The translations under genes were made by a program, and so were the position numbers. This document shows positions 16,898 to 24,183 of a DNA stretch of 24,183 nt, piece after piece. How positions within the stretch are numbered: position 1 is the stretch's first letter; each line of letters begins with the position of its first letter. Source of the DNA: Discostella pseudostelligera. Its lineage: Eukaryota; Bacillariophyta; Thalassiosirophyceae; Thalassiosirales; Thalassiosiraceae. The stretch is from positions 1 through 24,183 of the forward strand of contig JALLBK010000305.1 in the NCBI GenBank assembly GCA_036940085.1. The letters are read 5' to 3'. A model generated the notes under the pieces. It was not told where the DNA came from, did not search any database, and was given only the letters and a program-made list of their open reading frames with translations.

Positions 16898-17938
16898 TCA
16901 ATCTGCCAACCTGCTTGACTCTCTTCTTTTTCCACTCTTAATTCCTCCTCCTCCTCCTCCTCCTCGACTTGCCTCCCTTCCCTTATACAAGCCTCCCTTG
17001 GACAGTCGAACGGCATGCCCCATCAAATGTTGTCGATAGAAGGATGCTGCCTTGGTCTTGTATCTATCCAATAACCATGATGTGTCGTCATTCATTATTG
17101 CGGATGTTGTTGTTGATGAAGAGGATGCTCCTGTAGCTCCTCCTCCGGGAGCATTCGTTCTCATCGGAAAAGAACTTCGACTACTATCCAACAAACTCTC
17201 TCCTTTTTCATGCCCTCTTTCACTAGTCATACATTGATTTCGACTACTACTTCCCATCTCATGCCTCTCAAAAAATCTTGTTAATTGTTCATTCCCCCCC
17301 TCCAACATACACAATACCTCTTTTCGTGTCCATGAATCTAATTGTAAACTCTTCACTTTGCTATATTGCACTCCTAAACTACGATGTTTGCCAGAGCACT
17401 GCAAACATAGAGTGATACCGTAGGAGATGGATGCCCAATGTGCCGGGTGGGAATGACAATCGTGACAAGAGGAGTTGGATGGGAGGGAGTAGAGGAGGTG
17501 GAGACATCCGGGTGGGAAGGGACGTTCTAGTTCGATGATTGTTTCTTCATTGGTAGTAGTAGTTGGTGTTGGTGAATTAGTAGCAGTAGTAGTAGCAATG
17601 GCTGATGATGTTGCTCTATTAATATTGTGCTCATTCGATGACGATGATGATGCACACGAAGCAAAGTTTCTTGACGAATGAGAATAATTATTGATAGGCG
17701 ATGAAATAACGGACATGGACATTCCCTCGAGCTCCATGGCCGCTAGATGCAATAAATCGCTGCGCACTTCAATGTTGCTCGCGGAATGTTGGAGCGGTTT
17801 TTGTTGACGTTGACGTTGTTGTTGCTGCTGCTGCTGCTGTTGAGATGAGGCAGCAGAGGAGGATGCCGATAAAGTAGTTGGGGTAGGGGCCGTCATTGTA
17901 GCTGAATGAATGTCCGTGGAGAATGCCATGGCCGCCAT
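16898..17938 (-). CDS. ArfGAP zinc-finger domain protein
   Basis: 346 residues from ATG at 17938 (a second Met follows at residue 4). The ArfGAP zinc finger is clear: C158-x2-C161-x16-C178-x2-C181 ('SSCHDCHSHPAHWASIS' and 'LCLQCSGKHRSLGV'), with the arginine finger R186, then 'KVKSLQLDSWTRKEVL'. 'NEQLTRFFERH' matches the downstream helix of the domain. Family knowledge: ArfGAPs stimulate GTP hydrolysis by Arf GTPases in vesicle traffic. Unusually, the domain is preceded by ~140 residues of low complexity (poly-Gln at 33-41, Ser/Thr/Ala-rich), whereas most ArfGAPs carry it at the N-terminus. The C-terminal part is Ser/Gly-rich with a poly-Gly run; 'WLLDRYKTKAASFYRQHL' may be a helix completing the domain. 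Confidence 0.88.
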   Translation of the reverse strand: MAAMAFSTDIHSATMTAPTPTTLSASSSAASSQQQQQQQQQRQRQQKPLQHSASNIEVRSDLLHLAAMELEGMSMSVISSPINNYSHSSRNFASCASSSSSNEHNINRATSSAIATTTATNSPTPTTTTNEETIIELERPFPPGCLHLLYSLPSNSSCHDCHSHPAHWASISYGITLCLQCSGKHRSLGVQYSKVKSLQLDSWTRKEVLCMLEGGNEQLTRFFERHEMGSSSRNQCMTSERGHEKGESLLDSSRSSFPMRTNAPGGGATGASSSSTTTSAIMNDDTSWLLDRYKTKAASFYRQHLMGHAVRLSKGGLYKGREASRGGGGGGGIKSGKRRESSRLAD

Positions 17939-18469
17939 GGTTGTGGGGTGGCGGCGGTAAATATCTCCCTACTCTCTAGGCGGCGGTGCTCGCTGCTTGT
18001 TGCTCATCGCATCAGCGCACCGAAGAGGCTTCCCGCCAAATCTTCCCAACACTGATCTGTGATTTGGCCACTGCCCGACACCGACACTTCTTTCCACTTT
18101 TATCGCTACAATAGCGCTCCTTTGTCTTGGAGATTATTGCATCCAACACTCCAAAACGTTCGGGACCATGAACAAGACCAACTACTCTACTACTCCTACT
18201 TAATTCTTCTCTCACTTGTCGCTCGTCGAGAATCGCGCGATGAGAGAAAATGGCGAGAAATTACTGGTACGCGACCACCACCGCCACCACTTCCATCGGC
18301 AATGTCGTCGCCTGCCACCTGGTCGTGTTCGTGTAGGGTAGTTATCGCAATCGCGAAGATGGACAAATAATATGGACAAATTATTGTTGAAACACCCAAA
18401 AGTCTAAAGAGAGGGGCAGTGGCACTACCAAGTCACATAGTTCCAATAACTTCGATTATCAATATTATC
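17939..18469. promoter_or_regulatory. Divergent intergenic region
   Basis: 531 bp upstream of both the ArfGAP gene (-) and the first Cys-rich gene (+). The short open frames here show no coding bias or recognisable motif. The frame of the Cys-rich gene is open back to 18419 but without an ATG. Confidence 0.35.
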
Positions 18470-20407
18470 ATGAGGCAGGAGACATTGATGTTAGTGCACC
18501 GACGTCGATCAATGTCGGCTCCCAAACTATCCGTTGCGAGCAGCACCACACCTTCGGTATCTACTACTAGTTCTACTGATGAGTGTGCTGAACAACAGCA
18601 GCAACGACAAAATACTGTTTACCGTCTGATGGGAGATGGTTCAGGTGGAGAACGCTCTCCTTCTTTGGCCTACAAAAACAACAGCCGGAGCGACAGGAAT
18701 GATCGAAACAATGATAAGCCATTGGCGACTACTCCTACTTCCTATCAAATCGACGACACCGATAAGAAAGATGTAATTATTGACGGCGACGAGAAGAAGA
18801 TTGATGTAACGAAAAAGAAAACGGAGAAGAAGAAGAAGCTGGAAATGATAGAAGATGATGACTCTCCGCCATTACCTATACCACAAATCGCTACGATATA
18901 TGACACAATGGACAATCCTCATGATGGCAGTGCACAAACACCTTCATCCTCGTTTCTGATCCAAGATGAAAAGAAAGCTCTGCCACGGTTAGAAGTGATT
19001 GACGATGGCGATAATGCTCCAGTTCCAGTACTGCAAATGATTTCCTTTTCAGCATGTAAGAATGCGGGGGATTTTGAGGAAGGAATGAAGGAGAAGAGTA
19101 ATTTGAAAACCTCCTCCCACGGACAAGTAGTCCTTGATGCTTCCACTTCACCTCCTGTCGCAGAGATTGTTATCGTCGAACGAAGGATGCCCATAGACGG
19201 TCAAGGTGATGGTGGGAAAGCGACACTTCTATCGCCTCACCGCACTATATCACCATCGAACGAATGTGCCCTTGTGGGACAGCAAGCAGCAACTACATCA
19301 CATCAGGATGAGCGGCGTACAAGGGCCTTTGCAAGCATGCAACGGGATTTTTCAACCTCGAACCACGGGCCAAAACCAAAACCATCCGGGTATTTCGAAC
19401 ATAATTTGTCTGTAGTTGAGGAAGGAGGTATTACAGGAGACTACGCTCCGGGATCATCGGAGTTGCCGCAAACAGACAAAGATCAGATGGCATCGCCATT
19501 TACTGTACTAGAAGCGACCGTGGTTGAGGACGCTGTGATTTATGATGCCATCCCATTTGAAATGGATCAGATTGACAAACAACTTCGACCAGGTTGGTGG
19601 CGACGGCGCCTATGCTGTGCTTCCATCGTTCTGGTGTTAATAGCTATCGTAGCAATGGCTACGACAGTTGCTATTTTGAAGAGTAATTCACATCACGGGA
19701 AATCAATCGAACTAACAAACCCTGTGGATGGGCTTCTTGGGGATGGGGTGGCGTGCAACTCCAGCCAGGAGTGTAGTAATGGATGCTGCAGCAGCTACTA
19801 CTCTGATGAAGGTGTTCAAACGTGCACTGTAGTCGAGGGAGGAAATCTCGCAATTTGTATTGATGGGCGCATAGTTAGTGAAGAAGGAAATAATGTCACC
19901 ACCGCAGATGGGCTTCTTGGGGATGGGGTGGCGTGCAACTCCAGCCAGACGTGTAACAATGGATGCTGCAGCAGCTACTACTCTGATGACGGTTTTTATA
20001 CCTGCACTGTAGTCAAGGGTGGTAATCTCGCAAATGGAATTTGTATTGATGGGAGCAAAAGTGAAGAAGGAAATAATATCACCGACGAGTATGACACTCG
20101 CGGCGATTGGGAGGCGTGCCACGACAGCTTGCAGTGCAGGAACGGATGCTGCAGCTCCTCTTACTCTGATGACGGCATGTACAAGTGCACTCCACTTGTT
20201 GGAGGATATCGATCGGACCTGTGTGTTGGTGGAGACGCAAATGAAGTAGGAAGCAAACTTGATGAGTATGGTACTCGCGACGAATATGAGGCGTGCTACT
20301 TCAGCCTACAGTGTATCAGTGGATGTTGCAGCAACAACTACTCTGACGGCGGTTTTTATAAGTGCACTGTGCTCGATGGTGAATATCGACCTGATATCTG
20401 CTTGTGA
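18470..20407 (+). CDS. Cys-rich repeat single-pass membrane protein A
   Basis: 645 residues from the first ATG in frame (18470). The N-terminal ~380 residues are disordered and charged, with a Lys run ('KKKTEKKKKLEMIEDDD'). One hydrophobic helix lies at ~382-403 ('CCASIVLVLIAIVAMATTV'), preceded by Arg residues, so the N-terminus should face the cytosol (type II, signal anchor). Four extracytosolic repeats follow, each with six Cys in the order C-x5-C-x3-CC-x10/11-C-x10/11-C ('SNGCCSSYYSDEG', 'RNGCCSSSYSDDG' etc.). Repeats 1 and 2 are near-identical at DNA level. Short segments 'LEMIEDDDSPPLP', 'LEVIDDGDNAPVP' and 'LEATVVEDAVIYDAIP' recur in gene C. The C-C-CC-C-C framework resembles cystine-knot-type folds; function (surface adhesion, wall contact or recognition) is unknown. 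Related repeats appear to be common in diatoms, from memory. Confidence 0.82.
   Translation: MRQETLMLVHRRRSMSAPKLSVASSTTPSVSTTSSTDECAEQQQQRQNTVYRLMGDGSGGERSPSLAYKNNSRSDRNDRNNDKPLATTPTSYQIDDTDKKDVIIDGDEKKIDVTKKKTEKKKKLEMIEDDDSPPLPIPQIATIYDTMDNPHDGSAQTPSSSFLIQDEKKALPRLEVIDDGDNAPVPVLQMISFSACKNAGDFEEGMKEKSNLKTSSHGQVVLDASTSPPVAEIVIVERRMPIDGQGDGGKATLLSPHRTISPSNECALVGQQAATTSHQDERRTRAFASMQRDFSTSNHGPKPKPSGYFEHNLSVVEEGGITGDYAPGSSELPQTDKDQMASPFTVLEATVVEDAVIYDAIPFEMDQIDKQLRPGWWRRRLCCASIVLVLIAIVAMATTVAILKSNSHHGKSIELTNPVDGLLGDGVACNSSQECSNGCCSSYYSDEGVQTCTVVEGGNLAICIDGRIVSEEGNNVTTADGLLGDGVACNSSQTCNNGCCSSYYSDDGFYTCTVVKGGNLANGICIDGSKSEEGNNITDEYDTRGDWEACHDSLQCRNGCCSSSYSDDGMYKCTPLVGGYRSDLCVGGDANEVGSKLDEYGTRDEYEACYFSLQCISGCCSNNYSDGGFYKCTVLDGEYRPDICL
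19727..20086 (+). repeat. 180-bp tandem duplication encoding Cys repeats 1 and 2
   Basis: The 13-mer GATGGGCTTCTTG starts at 19727 and again at 19907, an exact 180-bp period, with the following ~85 bp almost identical. The unit encodes one six-Cys domain plus linker. The repeats at ~20104 and ~20281 are related but diverged (177-bp spacing). Confidence 0.8.
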
Positions 20408-20875
20408 CGAGGCATAGTTTTGTGACAAGAACGTAGAAGGTGCACCTGATTTCGGACCTCGCCAAAGAAGTCGTGGGAAGGTAGCATAGTAGCAGCGGTG
20501 GTGACGTTTATTCAGGTGGTGTTAGAATGTAATTGAATGTGCAGGGAGATGGTGTGGTCATCGAGGAGACATGTGATGGGAGCACAATGCATACTCTCCA
20601 GCCACTCTGAGGTGCATCCGAACTCAATCTCGAGCGGCTTGATAACGGCCGCAGCGATCATTGAGACTATGCTCGTATATCTTAAATTAATTATTGATTT
20701 AATTAAAGATCCGCTATTCGGACTAAGTATGCAACTCAGAACATTCAACGTCAGAGAAATACAAGTAGAGTGCAATTGACGACAACCACGGAGTAGTTGC
20801 TGCTGCAGTATCCGTTGCTATGGTACAATTCCTGGCTGGTGGTGCATTCTTCCCAAGCCCCATTTTTGCACCCAC
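20408..20875. other. Convergent region with decayed repeat
   Basis: 468 bp between the stops of genes A and B. The right part (20762-20857) is a decayed Cys repeat, listed separately. The rest (20408-20761) has no convincing gene; an AT-rich patch TTAAATTAATTATTGATTTA at ~20683-20702 lies within it. Confidence 0.4.
20762..20857 (-). pseudogene. Decayed fifth Cys repeat beyond the gene B stop
   Basis: On the minus strand, about 20 bp past the stop of gene B and in another frame, the sequence reads 'WEECTTSQE', then 'SNGYCSSNYS', then 'NCTLL'. This matches the functional repeat pattern 'WEECTISEDC...TGCCSSMYSEG...CTPLL', but the second and third cysteines are lost. It indicates that gene B once had at least one more repeat. 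Confidence 0.7.
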
Positions 20876-21895
20876 TTATTCTTCTCCAACGCATGTGTCA
20901 TTTCGATATCCACCAAGAAGTGGAGTGCACCTGAGAACCCCCTCGGAGTACATGCTGCTGCAGCATCCAGTGCTACAATCCTCGCTGATGGTGCACTCCT
21001 CCCATCCGTTACTTTCCTCTGCATGATTTATGCAAATGCCTGGATCACCTAGATACCCACCAATAAGTGGAGTGCACTTGAAGACACCCTCCGAGTACGT
21101 GCTGCTGCAACATCCGTCGGTACACTGCAAGCTGGAGTTGCACTGTACCCAATCCCCAAGACTTTTTTCTTCGTCACTTTCACCAATACAAGTGCCAGGT
21201 AGATATCCGCCATCAAGTGGGGTGCACTTGTAGACACCCTGGGAGAAGGTACTGCTGCAACATCCGTCACTACACTGCAGGCTGTTGGTGCACTCCTCCC
21301 AATCCCCAAGACTGTTTGCTTCTTCGCTTTCACCAATACAAGTGCTAGGTTTATATCCGCCATCAAGTGGAGTGCATGTGTAGACGCCCTGAGAGAAGGT
21401 ACTGCTGCAACATCCGTTGCTACACTGCAGGCTGTCGGTGCACTCGACCCAATCCCCGAGTAGGCCAGCACCCTGCGAGTTCAGTCCGATCGATGTAATA
21501 CTTCGATTTGAATTGCTGTTCATCATGGCAACAGTTGTAGCCCCCGTTATTACAGTAACTAATAACAATATCAATCCGATTGAAGCACAACAAAGTCTAT
21601 TTTTCCGCCAAGTATTATCCAGATGATTGCCGTCCGAAACAATAGTTGCCTCATGTGCAAGTACAGTTAATTGCGGTTCATATTTGGTGTTCTCTTTCTT
21701 TGTTGGCGATGGTGACACCAATAATTTCGGCGTGTAAGCTACTACTATTGCATCCTCCTGACATCCAATGGCCGACGAACAACTACTTTCTCCATCAACC
21801 TTCTGAATACTATTCGGTACGGTGATGGGTGGTGATGAGTTGATGCTAGTACTAGCGGGAGTATTCATCTTTGATAATAGAACCGTCGGCATCAT
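20876..21895 (-). CDS. Cys-rich repeat single-pass membrane protein B
   Basis: 339 residues from the first ATG (21895). The short N-terminal cytosolic part (~100 residues) lacks the long acidic region of genes A and C but keeps 'QLTVLAHEATIV' and 'KNRLCCASIGLILLLVTV', close to 'RRLCCASIVLVLIAIV' of protein A. The membrane helix is ~101-124; the adjacent CC pair could be acylated (inference). Four six-Cys repeats follow ('SNGCCSSTFSQGVYTC', 'SDGCCSSTFSQG', 'TDGCCSSTYSEGVFKC', 'STGCCSSMYSEG'), separated by short acidic Gly/Glu/Ser linkers, and the protein ends 'NDTCVGEE'. Repeats 3-4 form the same two-domain pair (GDWVxC then WEEC) found duplicated in gene C, so B and C are closer to each other than to A. 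Confidence 0.85.
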   Translation of the reverse strand: MMPTVLLSKMNTPASTSINSSPPITVPNSIQKVDGESSCSSAIGCQEDAIVVAYTPKLLVSPSPTKKENTKYEPQLTVLAHEATIVSDGNHLDNTWRKNRLCCASIGLILLLVTVITGATTVAMMNSNSNRSITSIGLNSQGAGLLGDWVECTDSLQCSNGCCSSTFSQGVYTCTPLDGGYKPSTCIGESEEANSLGDWEECTNSLQCSDGCCSSTFSQGVYKCTPLDGGYLPGTCIGESDEEKSLGDWVQCNSSLQCTDGCCSSTYSEGVFKCTPLIGGYLGDPGICINHAEESNGWEECTISEDCSTGCCSSMYSEGVLRCTPLLGGYRNDTCVGEE

Positions 21896-22584
21896 CGAGG
21901 ATGACAAACAAAAGGATGAAAAGGGAGATGATCGATGACAGCAGATGGAGATGGGAGCAGCTCGAGCGATAAGGTAGGTATTTAGAGATAGAGATGATGG
22001 CTCTTACGATGTCTTCGTCTCCCTCTTGGTTGAAAGTTGTTGAATTTGAATGGCGAGCAAGATCAAAACGACATTCGAATCGGTTGCCCCTGGCCTCGAA
22101 TGACCTGTCCTCAAATGACCCAAAGTTCCAGAAGGCAATGGCCCCACCACCACCACTGCCATCCACTCTAACTTCAACGTGAACTTTACCCCAGAGAGGA
22201 TTCACATACAACTTGCATGGCTGGGACGGACAATGGCGCTGGACGAACGACAGACCAACAGACTTCTTCACAGCAGCCATCCAGCTGCTTTTCCTTAGTT
22301 TTCCTTCATCCATCCACCCCTCGCTCTCTTTGCAACTGCAACCGGCCAAGAAGTTAGAAGTTGCACCATTCATTCACAAGAAAACAGCATCAATTTCTTG
22401 TGTGTTGATTTCGAGGTCAGAGAAATCAATTCCAGTGAATCGAAATCTACTACTCCTAGAGCATCAATTCACCTCAGTAACAAAAATATCCAGTAACAAC
22501 AATATCCATTCACAAGACATTGCCATTCAGACTGCTTCCGACAAATCAGCAGCAACATCAGGGAGGGAAGAGCGGGAGAGAGTA
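21896..22584. promoter_or_regulatory. Divergent promoter region of Cys-rich genes B and C
   Basis: 689 bp shared by two divergently transcribed paralogues, hence probably both promoters. A hairpin CACAAGAAA/TTTCTTGTG lies at 22375-22402. The minus strand carries a 173-codon open frame (22373-21852) overlapping the start of gene B in another frame; it has no recognised motif and may be chance. Confidence 0.4.
22475..22506. repeat. 16-bp tandem repeat
   Basis: CAGTAACAAAAATATC is followed directly by CAGTAACAACAATATC (one difference), about 80 bp before the start of gene C. It may be a paired regulatory site. Confidence 0.6.
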
Positions 22585-24183
22585 ATGGCGACGAATCCAC
22601 CTCCTCCTCCTACTACTGCCACTACGGCCATCGACGACGATGATGAGGCAGCAGCAGCAGCAATCGCCGGTTTGGAGGTCATTGACAATGGCAACGATGC
22701 TCCACTGCCAACACCATCGCAAACTAATCCTACATCGTCGTCGTTGTCCCCAACAACGTTGGAGATAATTGGAGAAGACAACATCACCGCTCCATTGCCA
22801 GTAGAATTCATTACCGACGACGACACCACCACCACCTCTGAGGAGGCGCATAAAGATCCAACCCGTCGAAAGAGTGATGTGGAAACAGTGATTCTCCTAC
22901 CTCCCACGCCATTATCGATGACGACACCTCAAGATGACGAAAAGGCATTGGACATGAAGGTAGAAGCTGAGAAGAAGTTGTTGCTAGATGGTAGGAGCGA
23001 GGTCCAGCAAGGCATTGACAGCAATATCCTTCTCTCCACGAGCACATCACACCAAGGTCAGCGTCTGGGGGGGAATTTCTCCTCCGCCGCGGTTGACGAA
23101 GAAAGCCTGACGAGGACCGTAGTACTTGGTCAAGATGGTGTGCTCCTAGTCGACCAATACCCTATTCTCGAGGCAACCATGGTGGATGACGTGGTCTATG
23201 ATGCCATCCCAATTGCCGATTCAAGTTTGCGGAAGAGGCAACTTAAATGTGCTTTGGTCGGTTTGGTGTTATTGGTTGCCGCAGCCACGGGTTTAACTAT
23301 TGCTGTGGTGAAGAGCACTGCCAATCGAAGAAATGAATCGTCCATCGATGAGAAGCCTGCCATTGTTCTTGCGGAGGACGGCCTACGCGCGGATTGGGTC
23401 GAGTGTACCGACAGTCAGCAGTGTAGCAACGGATGTTGCAGCGGCACCTTCTCTCAGGGTGTCTACACGTGCACCCCCCTCGATGGTGGATATCTACCTG
23501 GTACATGCATCGGTGAGGGGGAACGTCAAGAAGAAAGTCGCGGAGATTGGGTCGATTGCAATTCCAGCCTGCAGTGCACCAACGGGTGCTGCAGCAACAT
23601 CTACTCGGAGGGGTTCTTCAAGTGTACTCCGCTTATTGGTGGGTATCTAGGTGATCCCGACGTTTGCATTGGTCATGCCGAGGAGAGTAAAGAATGGGAG
23701 AACTGCACCACCAGCGACGAGTGTAGTGATGGATGTTGCAGCAGCACGTACTCCGAGGGTGTCCTCAAGTGCACTCCACTCGTCGGGGGATATCGAAATG
23801 ACACTTGTGTTGGGAAAAGCGTTAAAGGAGAAGAAAGTATTGGGGATTGGGTGGAGTGTAGCTCCAGCTTGCAGTGCACCAACGGGTGCTGCAGCAACGC
23901 CTACTCGGAGGGATTCTGGAAATGCACTCCACTTATTGGTGGATATCTAGGTGACCCAGAAATTTGCATGAGCCATCTCGAGGAAAGTAAAGAATGGGAG
24001 AACTGCACCACCAGCGACGAGTGTAGCACTGGCTGCTGCAGCAGCACGTACTCTGAGGGTGTCCTCAAGTGCACTCCACTCTACGGTGGGTATCGTAATG
24101 ACACTTGTGTTGGCATCAGCGTCAAAGAAGAAGAAAGTATTGGGGATTGGGTGGAGTGTAGCTCCAGCTTGCAGTGCACCAAC
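22585..24183 (+). CDS. Cys-rich repeat single-pass membrane protein C (partial)
   Basis: Open from ATG at 22585 through the window end (533 residues visible, no stop). The cytosolic part begins with poly-Pro/Thr and Asp/Ala runs and contains 'LEVIDNGNDAPLP', 'LEIIGEDNITAPLP' and 'YPILEATMVDDVVYDAIP', matching segments of protein A. The membrane helix starts near residue 222 ('CALVGLVLLVAAATGLTI') after basic residues. From residue 274 there are five complete six-Cys repeats and the start of a sixth: 'SNGCCSGTFSQG', 'TNGCCSNIYSEG', 'SDGCCSSTYSEG', 'TNGCCSNAYSEG', 'STGCCSSTYSEG'. Repeats 2-3 and 4-5 are copies of a two-domain 300-bp unit. N-x-T/S sites (e.g. 'NCTTS', 'NDTC') fit an extracellular, glycosylated ectodomain. 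Confidence 0.85.
   Translation, partial: MATNPPPPPTTATTAIDDDDEAAAAAIAGLEVIDNGNDAPLPTPSQTNPTSSSLSPTTLEIIGEDNITAPLPVEFITDDDTTTTSEEAHKDPTRRKSDVETVILLPPTPLSMTTPQDDEKALDMKVEAEKKLLLDGRSEVQQGIDSNILLSTSTSHQGQRLGGNFSSAAVDEESLTRTVVLGQDGVLLVDQYPILEATMVDDVVYDAIPIADSSLRKRQLKCALVGLVLLVAAATGLTIAVVKSTANRRNESSIDEKPAIVLAEDGLRADWVECTDSQQCSNGCCSGTFSQGVYTCTPLDGGYLPGTCIGEGERQEESRGDWVDCNSSLQCTNGCCSNIYSEGFFKCTPLIGGYLGDPDVCIGHAEESKEWENCTTSDECSDGCCSSTYSEGVLKCTPLVGGYRNDTCVGKSVKGEESIGDWVECSSSLQCTNGCCSNAYSEGFWKCTPLIGGYLGDPEICMSHLEESKEWENCTTSDECSTGCCSSTYSEGVLKCTPLYGGYRNDTCVGISVKEEESIGDWVECSSSLQCTN
23541..24183 (+). repeat. 300-bp two-domain tandem unit
   Basis: 'AGAATGGGAG' falls at 23691 and 23991, and 'GCAGTGCACC' at 23571, 23871 and 24171, giving an exact 300-bp period. 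Units start at 23541 and 23841, and a third begins at 24141. Each encodes a GDWV-type plus a WENC-type Cys domain. The 24141 copy is identical to the 23841 copy over the visible ~43 bp, so the array probably continues beyond the window. Confidence 0.9.

Noticed and set aside
18059..18370. 103-codon plus-strand open frame between the ArfGAP gene and gene A
   Set aside because: No domain, no coding-like composition, and it lies in a divergent promoter region.
20512..20700. Possible sixth decayed Cys repeat on the minus strand ('GCTSEWLESMHCA')
   Set aside because: Only scattered Cys and Ser-Glu matches; the GCCS core is missing, so similarity is not distinguishable from chance.
21852..22373. 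173-codon minus-strand open frame upstream of and overlapping gene B
   Set aside because: No motif is recognised, it overlaps the start of a better-supported gene in another frame, and about one open frame of this length is expected by chance in a window this size. It was kept only as a remark.
18470..24183. Reading the C-C-CC-C-C domains as secreted toxins
   Set aside because: The domains are tethered to a membrane helix in tandem arrays with no processing signals seen. The cysteine framework alone says nothing about toxicity.
1..24183. tRNA, rRNA, CRISPR, transposase or viral genes
   Set aside because: No matching sequence or structure was noticed on reading both strands; a dedicated scan (tRNAscan, Rfam) was not possible.

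Overview
The window looks like nuclear DNA of a stramenopile alga, most likely a centric diatom. This is inferred from four things. Two proteins carry diatom-type bipartite plastid-targeting motifs (a signal peptide ending in A|F-x-P). Genes are compact and mostly intronless, with a few introns of 76-225 bp. Many proteins contain Ser/Thr/Gln homopolymer stretches. A family of Cys-rich repeat membrane proteins resembles ones I associate with diatoms. No prokaryotic operon, CRISPR array, rRNA, tRNA or transposase was seen.

Layout, left to right. Positions 1-558 hold a broken cullin fragment (+). Positions 553-2964 (-) hold a membrane-anchored, probably mitochondrial protein of unknown function, with a possible extra 3' exon at 553-836. 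After a divergent spacer containing a palindromic repeat element come a plastid-targeted RsmG 16S rRNA methyltransferase (3638-4954, +), a three-exon IQ/WW/TPR-like scaffold protein (5067-8581, -) and a class IV-like histone deacetylase superfamily enzyme (8674-10188, -). A 2-oxoglutarate/Fe(II) oxygenase with one apparent frameshift follows (10803-11944, +), then a plastid NDC1-type NAD(P)H dehydrogenase (12483-14114, +). Convergent with NDC1 is a two-exon selenoprotein H gene (14477-15142, -), whose Sec codon TGA is exactly the first codon of exon 2. Next are a low-complexity protein of unknown function (15427-16188, +) and an ArfGAP-domain protein (16898-17938, -).

The right end (18470-24183) is a cluster of three paralogous genes (+, -, +; the last runs off the window). 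Each encodes a disordered acidic cytosolic N-terminus, one transmembrane helix and tandem six-cysteine repeats with a C-C-CC-C-C framework. The cluster shows tandem duplications of 180 bp and 300 bp and a decayed repeat beyond the stop of the middle gene, so the array is changing in repeat number.

Functional links: RsmG and NDC1 both point to the plastid (ribosome maturation; quinone and phylloquinone redox). Selenoprotein H and NDC1 are both redox proteins but are merely adjacent. The Cys-rich cluster is the least described part. The most clear-cut hidden gene is the selenoprotein, which a standard gene caller would truncate or miss.
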